This document shows, in pieces, positions 8,440-18,084 of a stretch of DNA of 64,000 nucleotides. The DNA is taken from assembly GCF_002252085.1 (NCBI RefSeq), contig NZ_NEEY01000003.1, positions 1-64,000 on the forward strand. The letters are read 5' to 3'. The position numbers were made by a program, and so were the translations under genes. Every line of letters begins with the position of its first letter. Within the stretch, counting starts at the first letter, position 1. The notes below the pieces were generated by a model that was given only the letters and a program-made list of their open reading frames with translations, made no database searches and was not told the origin of the DNA. The stretch comes from Aerococcus sp. 1KP-2016. Lineage in GTDB: Bacteria > Bacillota > Bacilli > Lactobacillales > Aerococcaceae.

Positions 8440-10086
8440 ATGAGTTATAAAATTTCAAGAACGGCTTCGAGTATTAATCAAGAAGCCAAAGCAATTCAGA
8501 AGGGCAATACCCTTCCAATCGTAGGTGCAATGATAGTAGTTAGTGTTATTTCTGGTTTGATTACCTGGTTAGTTAGTTTGCTAACAGGTACTACAGATAC
8601 TGAGTCAGCATCTGGCATCATGGTAGCAATCTCAGGGGTGATTTCAATCCTTGTAGCAATTTTTATTTCGCAACCATTAGAATTAGGTTTAAATTGGGCT
8701 ACTTTACGTTTAGTAGACGAAGATAAATTCAGATTAGGAAATATCTTTGAACCATTCCAACGTAAATACATGCGTAATGTTTGGAATCAATTCTTATATA
8801 AATTAGTGATTGCATTCTGGCAATTGCTATTGCTAGCGGTAATTGGTGGTATTGGCTTCTTCTTATTTAGCGCAACTACTGATTTGGCAGCCCTATCTAC
8901 TTTAGTATCAGGTACAACTGTTTCTGTAGATGGTGCTGGTGGTTTATTGGCAGGAAGTTTCCTAACGTACGGTTTTATTGGCTTATTAATCTTTATTGTA
9001 TTGATTACATTCATTACATTGCGTTTAATAATGAACAACTACTTAATCTATGATAATGATCGTCTAGCTGGCTTAAAACCATTGAAGGTTTCGAAAACTA
9101 TGATGAAGGGTAATGTTTGGAAAATATTCTTAATCGGTCTTCAAAATGTTATCGTACCAGTTTTAATTGGTCTAGTTGTCTCAGCAGTCGTAGGATTTGC
9201 TTTCTATGCATCGAATTCTGGCGTATTAGCGGGTATTTTGGCAGTCATTGCTGCGATTGCAAACATTGTCTTAGCTTTTGTATACATCGTTCGTCAAAAC
9301 ATCGCGACAGCTTTATTCTATCGTTTATTAACGGATGAACATGGCGCAGATTTAGATGCACAATTCCCAGAATTAGATCTAACACCGGATGCACCAGCAA
9401 ATGAATATCACACTGAAGCTCGTCCAGCTTTCACTGAAGATGCAGCTGCAATTCATCCTGCAGAAACTGTTGCAACAGGCGTAGCTGCTAACCAAGCAGT
9501 AAATGCTGAAGATGCACCAGCGGAAACTGAAACGACTGAAGATACTACTAATGGAGATGCAGTCTTCTCTTTAGCCGATGAAGATAAAGCCGGCACAAGT
9601 GATCAAGCGCAAGCAGTAAGTGCATCTTCTGCACTTCGTGGTTCATATGTAGTTGGTCAAGGGGTTGCAGATATTGCACAGCCAGCCACTTTAACATATG
9701 CAACAGACCAAGCGGTATCAGTAATTAAAGATAGCTTCACTGTAGAGGCAAATGACTATAACCAAGCAGGCGCCCCAGCCCCAGCTGAACGCATTCAATT
9801 AGATGCGAAACCAGCTGCAGAAAGCTCAGCTGTACGTAATAGTTTTGTCATCGGTGGTACACAGGAGGCAGAAGTTGACCCCGAAACGGGAGAGCAATAT
9901 AAGAAACCTTACAGCATTTCAGGTTATAATACGCCTGAACGCACTGATTTTGGTAAGGTGGAAAATGCTAAAGATGTAATTTTAGCGGCTGACCGTGTAG
10001 GCAATGAAGAAGCCGGCATGTTAAATCCGGATGACTTTGATGCTGAAGTTAACTATGATCCAGAAATCGATCCAAACAACAAATAA
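8440..10086 (+). CDS. DUF975-like membrane protein with long acidic tail
   Basis: 548 residues from ATG 8440, chosen because AAGGGAG lies just upstream; the open frame extends back to 8398. The N-terminal half (about 20-290) has five or six hydrophobic helices in blocks, resembling DUF975 membrane proteins. The C-terminal half (about 290-548) is acidic, Ala/Glu/Asp-rich, probably disordered and cytoplasmic. It repeats a short motif three times: SSALRGSYVVG, SVIKDSFTVE and SSAVRNSFVIGG. Function unknown. The repeats could be docking or phosphorylation sites, which is only inference. A strong terminator follows. Confidence 0.7.
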   Translation: MSYKISRTASSINQEAKAIQKGNTLPIVGAMIVVSVISGLITWLVSLLTGTTDTESASGIMVAISGVISILVAIFISQPLELGLNWATLRLVDEDKFRLGNIFEPFQRKYMRNVWNQFLYKLVIAFWQLLLLAVIGGIGFFLFSATTDLAALSTLVSGTTVSVDGAGGLLAGSFLTYGFIGLLIFIVLITFITLRLIMNNYLIYDNDRLAGLKPLKVSKTMMKGNVWKIFLIGLQNVIVPVLIGLVVSAVVGFAFYASNSGVLAGILAVIAAIANIVLAFVYIVRQNIATALFYRLLTDEHGADLDAQFPELDLTPDAPANEYHTEARPAFTEDAAAIHPAETVATGVAANQAVNAEDAPAETETTEDTTNGDAVFSLADEDKAGTSDQAQAVSASSALRGSYVVGQGVADIAQPATLTYATDQAVSVIKDSFTVEANDYNQAGAPAPAERIQLDAKPAAESSAVRNSFVIGGTQEAEVDPETGEQYKKPYSISGYNTPERTDFGKVENAKDVILAADRVGNEEAGMLNPDDFDAEVNYDPEIDPNNK

Positions 10087-10096
10087 TCACTAAATT

Positions 10097-10147
10097 AAAG
10101 GTGGTAAAATGACTAAGCTTCGGTCTTGTCGTTTTACCACCTTTTTT
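10097..10147 (+). terminator. Strong terminator
   Basis: AAAGGTGGTAAAA (10097-10109) pairs perfectly with its complement ending near 10141, followed by a T-run. Confidence 0.85.
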
Positions 10148-10175
10148 CGTTCTTCTCTATAGGGAGGTGAAGAAC

Positions 10176-10310
10176 ATGGAAACTATGGACGTTTGGATGC
10201 AACTGATTGGGAATGTTGGCTTTCCAATTTTTGTGGCAGTCTATTTGATGACGCGCACAGAAAAGAAAATTGATGATCTCATCGCAGCAGTCGAAAAATT
10301 AGCCCAGTAA
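10176..10310 (+). CDS. YvrJ-family small membrane-associated protein
   Basis: A 44-residue protein. An excellent GGGAGGTGAAGAAC precedes ATG 10176. The sequence begins METMDVWMQLIGNVGFPIFV, is hydrophobic at 10-25 and ends in a charged helix (EKKIDDLIAAVEKL). This matches the short YvrJ family of Firmicutes, whose role is unknown. It sits alone between two terminators, so it must be transcribed by readthrough or a promoter in the 28-base gap. It is short enough to be missed by routine gene calling. Confidence 0.8.
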   Translation: METMDVWMQLIGNVGFPIFVAVYLMTRTEKKIDDLIAAVEKLAQ

Positions 10311-10334
10311 GATAGGTCATACCATCAGCCACAC

Positions 10335-10378
10335 AAAAAGCGCTTGGGACATGTAATTATGTCTTAAGCGCTTTTCTG
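10335..10378. terminator. Bidirectional terminator between yvrJ and uvrC
   Basis: AAAAGCGCTT near 10336-10345 pairs with AAGCGCTTTT near 10366-10375, with further G-T-containing pairs inside, and the element is A/T-flanked on both sides. Confidence 0.75.
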
Positions 10379-10392
10379 GTGAATGACACCTG

Positions 10393-12261
10393 TTATTCAC
10401 TTTCTTTGGTGACGGCATCAATAGTTTGGTCATCAGTCGTTGATGAGGCCGAAGATGCATCAAGCTCATAAGGATTGTCTTTTTGACCATCCCAAGCAAC
10501 TTTATGAATTTCGATTGCTACTTTTTCTGGGATAGATAGGGCTTGAATATCGGCAATGCTAGCATCACGTACAGCTTTCATGGTCTTGAAGTGGCGTAGG
10601 ACTTTGGTTCTTGTCTTAGGACCTACACCATCAATGGCATCCATCTTTGAGGTGAAGGATTGCTTACTTCGCGTCTTACGGTGGAAGGTAATGGCAAAAC
10701 GATGGACCTCATCTTGAATACGTTGGAGGAGATGAAAAGCTTGCGATCGGGGATCTAGAGGTACAATTTCTAGCGGATCACCAAAAATCATATTCGCCGT
10801 TCTATGCTTGTCATCCTTGACCATACCAGCTACTGGGATGGCTAAACCAAGTTCATCTTCCAATACTTCGCGGGCTGCATTTACTTCAATCGCCCCACCA
10901 TCCATCAAAATTAAATCAGGCATTTGCCCATTTTCTTTTAATAGACGACCATAACGGCGACGGATAACTTCCTGGGTGGTCGCAAATTCATTGGCACCTT
11001 CAACAGTTTTAATCTTGAACTTACGATATAAGGATTTGTTGGGACGACCATCTTCATACACAACCATAGCTGAAACAGGATTGGTCCCTTGAATATTGGA
11101 ATGGTCGAAACTTTCGATAATTTTCAAGTAAGGTAAATTCAAAGCTTCGCTCAATTGTTCGATGGCACCAGTCGTTTTCTGTTGTTTTATGGCTAGCAAA
11201 CGGAATTTGTCTAAATGTGCGATTTTCGCATTGCGTTCAGCCATCTCGAGCACCTTGTGTTTAGATCCACGTTTGGGCGTAGTTGCCTTGACTTCAATCG
11301 TTTCGGATAACAACTTATTATCTAAACCTGCTGGCACCAAGATTTCTTTTGGTTTGGTATGGTTGGCTTGTTGATAGAATTGAACGATATAAGATGTCAA
11401 TTCCTCTAAGGGTTCAGCATACACGGGAAACAGGGCAGAGTCACGTTTGATAATCGAAAATTGGCGTAACATGAAGACCTGAATGGAGATCCAACCTTTG
11501 TCGAAATAATAAGCAAAGACATCACGGTCATTGTATTCTTTACTCATAATATTTTGTGGTTCCACCGTTTGCTCAATGTAGTTGATTTGGTCGCGGAATT
11601 CTGCCGCACGTTCGAATTGTAAATCCTCGGAAGCGGCCACCATTTTTTCTTTCAGAACATTCTTAATACTTCTCACGTTTCCGTTTAAAAAACTACGAAT
11701 TTTCACTTTTTGCGCTTCGTATTCTGCCGGAGATACCTCATGGTCACAGCAACCAATACATTGACCTAGGTGGTAATAAAAGCAGGCGCGTTTTTCATTT
11801 TTACCACATTTACGTAAGGGATAGGTCTTTTGTAATAAATCAAGTGTTCCCGTTGCGGCATATACATTTGGATAAGGACCAAAATACTCACCACCATCAT
11901 CTTCAACAATTGACGTGATAATGATTTGTGGGTCACGTTCATTGGTAATCTTGATATAAGGGTACATTGTCCCATGCTTCAACTTAATGTTGTAGTGGGG
12001 TTGGTACTTTTGAATCAGATTAATCTCCAGCAACAAACTTTCTTTATCTGTTTGGGTCACAATATAGTCAAAATGATGAATCTCACTTACTAATTGCGCG
12101 GTTTTCCCCGTATGTGAAGACTTGAAATAAGACCGCACCCGGTTCTTAAGATTCTTTGCCTTCCCAATATAGATAATGTCATCGTTGGCATTTTTCATGA
12201 TATAACAACCCGGTTGGTCGGGCAGTAAGGTTAAGGCATTCTCAATTCGTTCACTGGCCAT
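10393..12261 (-). CDS. uvrC: Excinuclease ABC subunit C
   Basis: UvrC makes the two incisions beside a DNA lesion in the UvrABC nucleotide excision repair complex. The 622-residue protein has the expected order. An N-terminal GIY-YIG nuclease (CYIMKNANDDIIYIGKAKNL) makes the 3' cut. A UVR segment (SEDLQFERAAEFRDQINYIE) contacts UvrB. The RNase H-like domain (LILMDGG, MVKDDKHRT) makes the 5' cut, and a helix-hairpin-helix (IDGVGPKTRTKVLRHF) binds DNA. Length is normal. The start follows GGAAAGGAG on the minus strand. The C-terminal tail is acidic and Ser/Thr-rich. Confidence 0.97.
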   Translation of the reverse strand: MASERIENALTLLPDQPGCYIMKNANDDIIYIGKAKNLKNRVRSYFKSSHTGKTAQLVSEIHHFDYIVTQTDKESLLLEINLIQKYQPHYNIKLKHGTMYPYIKITNERDPQIIITSIVEDDGGEYFGPYPNVYAATGTLDLLQKTYPLRKCGKNEKRACFYYHLGQCIGCCDHEVSPAEYEAQKVKIRSFLNGNVRSIKNVLKEKMVAASEDLQFERAAEFRDQINYIEQTVEPQNIMSKEYNDRDVFAYYFDKGWISIQVFMLRQFSIIKRDSALFPVYAEPLEELTSYIVQFYQQANHTKPKEILVPAGLDNKLLSETIEVKATTPKRGSKHKVLEMAERNAKIAHLDKFRLLAIKQQKTTGAIEQLSEALNLPYLKIIESFDHSNIQGTNPVSAMVVYEDGRPNKSLYRKFKIKTVEGANEFATTQEVIRRRYGRLLKENGQMPDLILMDGGAIEVNAAREVLEDELGLAIPVAGMVKDDKHRTANMIFGDPLEIVPLDPRSQAFHLLQRIQDEVHRFAITFHRKTRSKQSFTSKMDAIDGVGPKTRTKVLRHFKTMKAVRDASIADIQALSIPEKVAIEIHKVAWDGQKDNPYELDASSASSTTDDQTIDAVTKESE

Positions 12262-12315
12262 ATCTTGGTCTCCTTTCCGTTCATTTACTAGGACAAATGT
12301 CCTTCACAATAGGCT

Positions 12316-12324
12316 ATTATACCA
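12316..12324 (-). promoter_or_regulatory. Extended -10 promoter of uvrC
   Basis: The minus strand reads TGGTATAAT, an extended -10 element, about 55 bases before the uvrC start. A palindrome GGACAAATGTCC lies in the untranslated leader at about 12292-12303. No LexA-type box is seen. Confidence 0.55.
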
Positions 12325-12444
12325 CGCTAGCCAGCATTTTGGCAGTGATAAGCCAAGTGGGTAAAAGACAAGCGTATCTTAAACAATAGAAATTCCGAAA
12401 AGACGGGAATATATGTATTTGTGTTATAAGGATTAGCCCCGATA

Positions 12445-12453
12445 TGTTAGAAT
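12445..12453 (+). promoter_or_regulatory. Extended -10 promoter of the phosphoesterase operon
   Basis: TGTTAGAAT, an extended -10, lies about 108 bases before the start codon. No standard -35 at 17 bases. Confidence 0.45.
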
Positions 12454-12560
12454 AGAGAACAAAGCAAGCGATAGTCAGTCAAGACCAGTTTGCCCATTTT
12501 CATCAACACAGTAGACGGGGTCAAACTGGGGAAGATATTTTCAGTAAACAAGGAGGATCT

Positions 12561-13937
12561 ATGATGGCAAAAAAAGGAGCTTTCAATACATTACTAGGTA
12601 TGGGGACAATCGTCTTAGGGGCGGCCTATGTGTACGGACAGAACTATTCAGTAGGGACAACGGATTATTTTGTAGAAAATCCGCGATTTGATAATGCTTT
12701 GAATGGCTTTACCATTGCCCATTTATCTGACATTCACCTACCCAATCAAATGGTAGATGTAAATGCAATTGTTAAACATGTAACTGAGATTCAACCCGAT
12801 ATCATTGCCTTATCTGGAGACATTATTGAGACAGATGCGACGGGCTTAGAAGAAGCTGAACTGTATACTTTCCTACATGCCTTAACAGATATTGCACCAA
12901 CATTTGCAACATTTGGTAATCATGACGCGGTTTCACTTCACCAAAACATGCTCATTCGTGCTATGGCCAAAGCGGGTGTGGTGCACTTAAACGACCGCGC
13001 GATTACCTATACCTATAAAGGTCAAGCAATTACCTTGATGGGCTTGGACGATAAGGCTAACCGCCATTTCTTAAATGGCGATGCCCTACGTACAGTATCT
13101 TTGACCACGGAACAAAAATTACAGCCAAAGATTTTGTTAGCCCACCATCCGGAAGCTTTCTTGCGTTACCACGAAAATATTGATAAATCACCTGATTTAG
13201 TGCTTTCAGGGCATGCACATGGTGGACAAATTCGTCTGCCATTTATTGGCGGCCTGTTTGCACCAGGACAAGGCCGTTTCCCTAAATATACGTCGGGTGT
13301 ATTCTATTTACCAGGTAACCCAGCTAAACAAATGGTAGTATCACGTGGTATAGGCTCATCTTCCTTCCCAATTCGTTTGCATAATCGCCCAGAAATTATT
13401 GCCGTACATTTAACAACAGATGTTGACCGGGCTGTTTCAGGTTTGACGGAAGCGATTGATTATGTAGCGGAACAAGAAGGTGCCGTGACAAGTCGTACAC
13501 TCGAAGAAAAGCATGCTAGCAAGCAGGCGGCACGTGCCCAAGCACATGGCTACTATAGTAAACATGAGGACCTTGATTTAGTAGATGTAGCGAATACCGA
13601 TAAGGGTGTGACTAATACATCTAGTAAAGCTACAACCGATAGGATAATTGCTGAATTGAATCATGCCAAAGGTGTCGATGCAATGCAGACGCCATCAGTG
13701 GCAGCTGTAGCAGAGTATGATGACGATGTAGTCGACCGTACAAGTATTGACCTGCCTAAATATGAAGTAGCCGAGGATAAAGTAACACATGCTTCAGACC
13801 TAACAGAGTCTTATATCCTATTAGACCCAGAAACAAAAGAACGCACTGTCGTCGCAGAACGCGTCGATGCAGAGCAAATCTTTTCGGACAATTTGAACGA
13901 AGAGATGTTTATTGTGGCAGATCCTAAGAAAAAATAG
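12561..13937 (+). CDS. Membrane-anchored metallophosphoesterase with C-terminal extension
   Basis: Calcineurin-like phosphoesterase, 458 residues. A hydrophobic N-terminal segment (about 8-26) probably anchors it in the membrane. Metal-binding motifs are HLSDIHL (D57, H59), LSGDII, GNHD, HHPE and GHAHGGQ, in family order, ending near residue 290. This matches YkuE/YaeI-like proteins. About 165 extra residues follow, acidic and without a recognised domain. Start ATG 12561 follows AAGGAGG. The next gene begins 36 bases after the stop, so the two are probably co-transcribed. Substrate unknown. Confidence 0.85.
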   Translation: MMAKKGAFNTLLGMGTIVLGAAYVYGQNYSVGTTDYFVENPRFDNALNGFTIAHLSDIHLPNQMVDVNAIVKHVTEIQPDIIALSGDIIETDATGLEEAELYTFLHALTDIAPTFATFGNHDAVSLHQNMLIRAMAKAGVVHLNDRAITYTYKGQAITLMGLDDKANRHFLNGDALRTVSLTTEQKLQPKILLAHHPEAFLRYHENIDKSPDLVLSGHAHGGQIRLPFIGGLFAPGQGRFPKYTSGVFYLPGNPAKQMVVSRGIGSSSFPIRLHNRPEIIAVHLTTDVDRAVSGLTEAIDYVAEQEGAVTSRTLEEKHASKQAARAQAHGYYSKHEDLDLVDVANTDKGVTNTSSKATTDRIIAELNHAKGVDAMQTPSVAAVAEYDDDVVDRTSIDLPKYEVAEDKVTHASDLTESYILLDPETKERTVVAERVDAEQIFSDNLNEEMFIVADPKKK

Positions 13938-13973
13938 CTACCACAAAGCAAAAGAGAGAAATTGAGGAACAAG

Positions 13974-15344
13974 ATGAACGAAAATGAAATGCAAGTAAGT
14001 GGTATTGTGGAAAAATTTCCAAAAGCTCTACAAGAAAAATGGCTAGCCAATGGTTTTGACCAAGCAACCGATATTCAAACGGCAAGTTTTGACCCAATGT
14101 ACAATAAGGAAGCGGTTATCGGTTCAGCACCAACTGGTTCAGGAAAGACATTAGCCTATTTGTTGCCAGTCTTAAGTCGTATGGCTGATGAACGTAGCGA
14201 AACGGGGAATTTCCGTGGTGGTCTAAAATTAGTCGTTTTAGTGCCATCGCAAGAACTTGCGAGTCAAGTGGGAGACGTCGTCCAAGATTGGGCACGTGCT
14301 CTGAATTTTAAATTTACCAAAATCATTGGTGGGGCTAACGTAAAACGTCAGATTGAAAAATTAAAAGATCATCCAGATATTGTGGTGGGGACACCAGGAC
14401 GAATGATTGAATTGATTGATCAACGTAAAATGAAAGTCCATGAAGTAGAAAGTATCATCATCGATGAAGCCGATGCTTTACTGGATGAAGAGCATATTAA
14501 ACAGACGAAATCATTAGTGAAGAAGATGCCGGGCCAAGCACAAGTAGCCTTATTCTCAGCAACGGTACCGGATACCTTAGCTGGATTGGCGAAAGATATG
14601 TTGCAAGGACCAGCTGTAGAAATTTCTGCAGATACGATTGGCGAAGCATTTGAAAAACAACGAGTAGACGGCTATATTACTGTGCCTGTTCGTAAACGTG
14701 ATGACATGTTGCGTCGCTTAGCTCAAGTGAAAGGTATGCAAGCCCTAGTCTTTGTGCGTACAATGGCTGAAATTGAACAATTACAACAAAAATTACAATT
14801 TAACCATATTGATACAGCATACTTGCATTCAAAAATGGCTGCACAAAATCGCCAGCAAGCAATTAATAAATTCGCTAAGGGCGAGTACACCTACCTATTT
14901 ACTACCGATGTAGCTGCGCGTGGTTTGGATATTGATGAATTGCCAATGGTGATTCAATACGATTTACCGGCTACACCAGAACAATATTTACATCGAGCTG
15001 GACGTACAGGTCGTATGGGCAAATATGGTTTGGTAATTACCTTCGTTAATGATCGTTCATTACGTGAATTGAAGAAAAATACTGGTGACCAGATTGAATT
15101 GAAAGCTTTCTATACTTATGGCGGGCAATTGACAGATGTTTCACCAGAAGATCTACCACGTGAAGAAATCGAAGTCACTGACGATAACCATGACGGGGAA
15201 ACACCACGTCAACACAAACCAAAAGCAAATCCAAGTGTCCATCAAAAAGGGCCAAAGCCCAAAGTACGTAAGAAAAACCGTAGTCGTGATAGCAAAAATA
15301 AAGGCTATCGTAAGCACAGTGGACCGAATTCCAACCAAGAGTAA
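13974..15344 (+). CDS. DEAD-box RNA helicase, YfmL-like
   Basis: ATP-dependent RNA helicase, 456 residues from ATG 13974, which follows GAGGAA; the frame is open to 13962. Motifs seen are PTGSGKT (53-59), a DEAD box in IIIDEADALL, the SAT motif in LFSATV, and HRAGRTGR. The middle (IGGANVKRQIEKLKDHPDIV) resembles Bacillus YfmL more than CshA or CshB. YfmL-type helicases act in ribosome assembly. A basic Lys/Arg-rich tail (about the last 60 residues) probably binds RNA. glmU follows after 84 bases. Confidence 0.9.
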   Translation: MNENEMQVSGIVEKFPKALQEKWLANGFDQATDIQTASFDPMYNKEAVIGSAPTGSGKTLAYLLPVLSRMADERSETGNFRGGLKLVVLVPSQELASQVGDVVQDWARALNFKFTKIIGGANVKRQIEKLKDHPDIVVGTPGRMIELIDQRKMKVHEVESIIIDEADALLDEEHIKQTKSLVKKMPGQAQVALFSATVPDTLAGLAKDMLQGPAVEISADTIGEAFEKQRVDGYITVPVRKRDDMLRRLAQVKGMQALVFVRTMAEIEQLQQKLQFNHIDTAYLHSKMAAQNRQQAINKFAKGEYTYLFTTDVAARGLDIDELPMVIQYDLPATPEQYLHRAGRTGRMGKYGLVITFVNDRSLRELKKNTGDQIELKAFYTYGGQLTDVSPEDLPREEIEVTDDNHDGETPRQHKPKANPSVHQKGPKPKVRKKNRSRDSKNKGYRKHSGPNSNQE

Positions 15345-15428
15345 TTAGACTAGTCTAGTAAGCTAATCTTGGGTTACAATGAAAAAGGAGTATAAGTTAT
15401 CAAGAATGTTGAGGAGTGAAGGAAAAAG

Positions 15429-16808
15429 ATGAGCGACCGTTATGCAGTGATTCTAGCAGCTGGAAAAGGGACTCGTATGAAGTCTAAATTATACAAAGTC
15501 TTGCATCCAGTTGCGGGTAAAGCGATGGTAGACCATGTATTAACAAGTGTAAACGAGGCTGGTATTGATGAAGTAGTGACAATTGTCGGTCACGGTGCTG
15601 AAGCTGTCCAAGAATTATTAGGAGACCGTACAAGCTATACTGTGCAAACTGAACAATTGGGTACAGGCCACGCTGTTCAACAAGCAGCAGACCAATTAGC
15701 AGCTAAGCAAGGAACTACTTTGGTGATTTGTGGAGATACACCATTATTTACAGCAGAAACAATTACACGTTTAATTGATGCCCATGAACAATCAGGTTAT
15801 AAAGCAACAATCCTAACTGCTCCAGCTGATGTACCAACTGGATATGGCCGTATCGTTCGCGGCAAAGATGGCCACGTAATGAAAATTGTGGAAGAAAAAG
15901 ATGCCAACGATGTGGAAAAATTGATCACTGAAATCAACACAGGTACTTATGTCTTTGACAATGCTTTATTATTTGAAGCTTTGGATAAAGTTGGTAATGA
16001 CAATGTCCAAGGTGAATACTACTTACCAGACGTGATTGAAATTCTAAAAGAAGATGGCCATGCTGTTGGTGCTTTCCAAATGGATAATCTAGATGAATCA
16101 CTTGGCGTAAATGACCGTGTTGCCTTAGCACAAGCTAATAAAACAGCTTTCAAACGGATTAATGAAAAACACATGCGTAATGGTGTGACCATCGTTGATC
16201 CGGATGCAACATATATTGAAGCAGATGTAGTTATCGGAGCGGATACAGTTATCGAACCGAATGTCTATATCAAAGGGAAAACTGTTATTGGTGAAGATAA
16301 CCACATCTACGCAGGTACTACCATTCGCGACTCAATTATTGGTAACAACGTCAAAGTACGTTCTTCAGAAATCGAAGAAAGCGAAGTAAAAGACGGGGTA
16401 GATATTGGACCAAACGCTCATCTTCGTCCTAACTCAAGTATTGATGAAAATGCACATATTGGTAACTTTGTTGAAATCAAAAAAGCACATATTGGCGCTG
16501 GTACAAAAGTAGGACACCTAACTTACATTGGTGATGCTACGTTAGGTAAAAATATCAACGTTTCATGCGGTGTTATTTTCGCTAACTACGATGGTGTGAA
16601 TAAATATCATTCAACTGTCGGAGACAATTCTTTCATCGGTTCAGATGTAACGATTGTTTCACCAGTGAATATTGCTGAAAATGCCTTCCTAGCAGCTGGT
16701 TCAACGATTACAAAAGATGTGCCAAGCAAGGCTCTAGGTATTGCACGTTCACGTCAAGAAAATAAAGATGGTTTCTGGGATCACTTAGCAATATCTAAAA
16801 AAGATTAA
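15429..16808 (+). CDS. glmU: Bifunctional UDP-GlcNAc pyrophosphorylase / GlcN-1-P acetyltransferase
   Basis: Makes UDP-N-acetylglucosamine from glucosamine-1-phosphate for peptidoglycan and teichoic acid synthesis. In the 459-residue protein the N-terminal uridyltransferase has the nucleotide-binding signature [11 protein letters not shown] (9-19). The C-terminal half is a left-handed beta-helix of hexapeptide repeats (for example [13 protein letters not shown] and [13 protein letters not shown]), carrying the acetyltransferase. Length is typical. GAGGAGTGAAGG precedes the start. As in Bacillus, it lies directly upstream of prs. Confidence 0.97.
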   Translation: MSDRYAVILAAGKGTRMKSKLYKVLHPVAGKAMVDHVLTSVNEAGIDEVVTIVGHGAEAVQELLGDRTSYTVQTEQLGTGHAVQQAADQLAAKQGTTLVICGDTPLFTAETITRLIDAHEQSGYKATILTAPADVPTGYGRIVRGKDGHVMKIVEEKDANDVEKLITEINTGTYVFDNALLFEALDKVGNDNVQGEYYLPDVIEILKEDGHAVGAFQMDNLDESLGVNDRVALAQANKTAFKRINEKHMRNGVTIVDPDATYIEADVVIGADTVIEPNVYIKGKTVIGEDNHIYAGTTIRDSIIGNNVKVRSSEIEESEVKDGVDIGPNAHLRPNSSIDENAHIGNFVEIKKAHIGAGTKVGHLTYIGDATLGKNINVSCGVIFANYDGVNKYHSTVGDNSFIGSDVTIVSPVNIAENAFLAAGSTITKDVPSKALGIARSRQENKDGFWDHLAISKKD

Positions 16809-16878
16809 ATTTCACAAGTTTTTTCATTGAATTCACATTTTACCCATAATTATTTCACTAACAAAGCAGGGCTTTCTA

Positions 16879-16887
16879 TGGTAGAAT
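16879..16887 (+). promoter_or_regulatory. Extended -10 upstream of prs
   Basis: TGGTAGAAT is an extended -10 about 50 bases before prs, suggesting prs can be transcribed separately from glmU. Confidence 0.45.
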
Positions 16888-16938
16888 GGGTACGATAAAG
16901 AGTGTCTGATCATATCAGTATAGTGGAGGTAAAATATA

Positions 16939-17946
16939 ATGTCAGTAGAAGAAGCCGATTATGGGTTAAAAATCTTTTCGCTAAGTTCAAATCAAGAACT
17001 AGCTGGAAAAATTGCAAGTTCTATGGGTGTGCCTTTAGGACAAATTTCAGTGTCACATTTCAGTGATGGTGAAATTAAAATCGCAATTGAGGAATCAATT
17101 CGTGGGGACAATGTTTACATTATTCAATCAACATCAGATCCTGTAAATGATAACTTAATGGAATTGTTAATTATGATTGATGCTTGTCGTCGTGCAAGCG
17201 CCAAAACAATTAACATTGTGATTCCTTACTTTGGTTATGCACGTCAAGATCGTAAAGCGCAACCACGTGAACCAATTACAGCTAAATTAGTTGCTCGTAT
17301 GATTGAAAATGCAGGTGCAACTCGTATCTTGGCTTTAGATTTACATGCAGCTCAAATTCAAGGTTTCTTCGAAGTGCCAGTGGATCACTTATATGGTGCA
17401 CCATTGTTAGCAGAATACTTCTTAAATAACGAGAAATATACTGATTCAGATGTTGTTGTTGTTTCACCAGACCATGGTGGGGTAACACGTGCGCGTAAAT
17501 TAGCTGAATTCTTAAAGGCACCTATTGCTATCATCGATAAACGTCGTCCAAAAGCAAACGTTGCTGAAGTCATGAATATCGTTGGTAACGTAGAAGGTCG
17601 CCATGCGATTATCATCGATGATATGATTGATACTGCAGGTACGATTACACTTGCAGCGAAAGCAATTAAGGATGCTGGTGCATTATCAGTTGTCGCTTGT
17701 TGTACACACCCTGTACTTTCAGGTCCAGCTATCCAACGTTTAGGTGATTCAGTCTTAGACGAAGTGATTGTTTCTGACTCAATCTTCCTATCTGAAGATA
17801 AGAAAATTGATAAAATTAAACAAGTAACGGTTTCTGAATTAATTGCAGAAGCAATCGTTCGTATCCACGAAAACCGTTCAGTTTCACCATTATTCAACGA
17901 AAAATTCAAAGGTGTTCACCACGAAATCGATCGTATTGGTGAATAA
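16939..17946 (+). CDS. prs: Ribose-phosphate pyrophosphokinase
   Basis: Converts ribose-5-phosphate and ATP to PRPP, the precursor of purines, pyrimidines, His, Trp and NAD. The 335-residue class I enzyme shows the catalytic stretch [16 protein letters not shown], the [11 protein letters not shown] segment and the PRPP-binding loop [13 protein letters not shown]. It is slightly longer than usual (about 315-325) through an extended C-terminus. AGTGGAGG precedes ATG 16939. A terminator follows. It feeds Hpt and pyrimidine synthesis encoded later in the window. Confidence 0.97.
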   Translation: MSVEEADYGLKIFSLSSNQELAGKIASSMGVPLGQISVSHFSDGEIKIAIEESIRGDNVYIIQSTSDPVNDNLMELLIMIDACRRASAKTINIVIPYFGYARQDRKAQPREPITAKLVARMIENAGATRILALDLHAAQIQGFFEVPVDHLYGAPLLAEYFLNNEKYTDSDVVVVSPDHGGVTRARKLAEFLKAPIAIIDKRRPKANVAEVMNIVGNVEGRHAIIIDDMIDTAGTITLAAKAIKDAGALSVVACCTHPVLSGPAIQRLGDSVLDEVIVSDSIFLSEDKKIDKIKQVTVSELIAEAIVRIHENRSVSPLFNEKFKGVHHEIDRIGE

Positions 17947-17968
17947 GCACTATTGATATAAAATAAGG

Positions 17969-18008
17969 AGACCAAGACCACTTGCAATTTGTGGTTTTGG
18001 TCTTTTCC
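17969..18008 (+). terminator. Terminator after prs
   Basis: GACCAAGACCAC (17970-17981) pairs with GTGGTTTTGGTC (17991-18002), followed by TTTT. Confidence 0.75.
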
Positions 18009-18031
18009 TTTGCCCATGGGTTTTGTGAATA

Positions 18032-18040
18032 TGCTACAAT
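18032..18040 (+). promoter_or_regulatory. Extended -10 promoter of first AEC gene
   Basis: TGCTACAAT, about 45 bases before the start codon. The same element occurs at 19123-19131 before the second copy, showing that the promoter was duplicated with the gene. Confidence 0.5.
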
Positions 18041-18084
18041 TGAAGCAATGTTAAGAAAATATACTGTCAACTTGGGGGAATTTC

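Noticed and set aside
12292-12303. LexA/DinR box before uvrC
   Set aside because: The GGACAAATGTCC palindrome does not match the CGAAC-N4-GTTCG Firmicutes SOS box.
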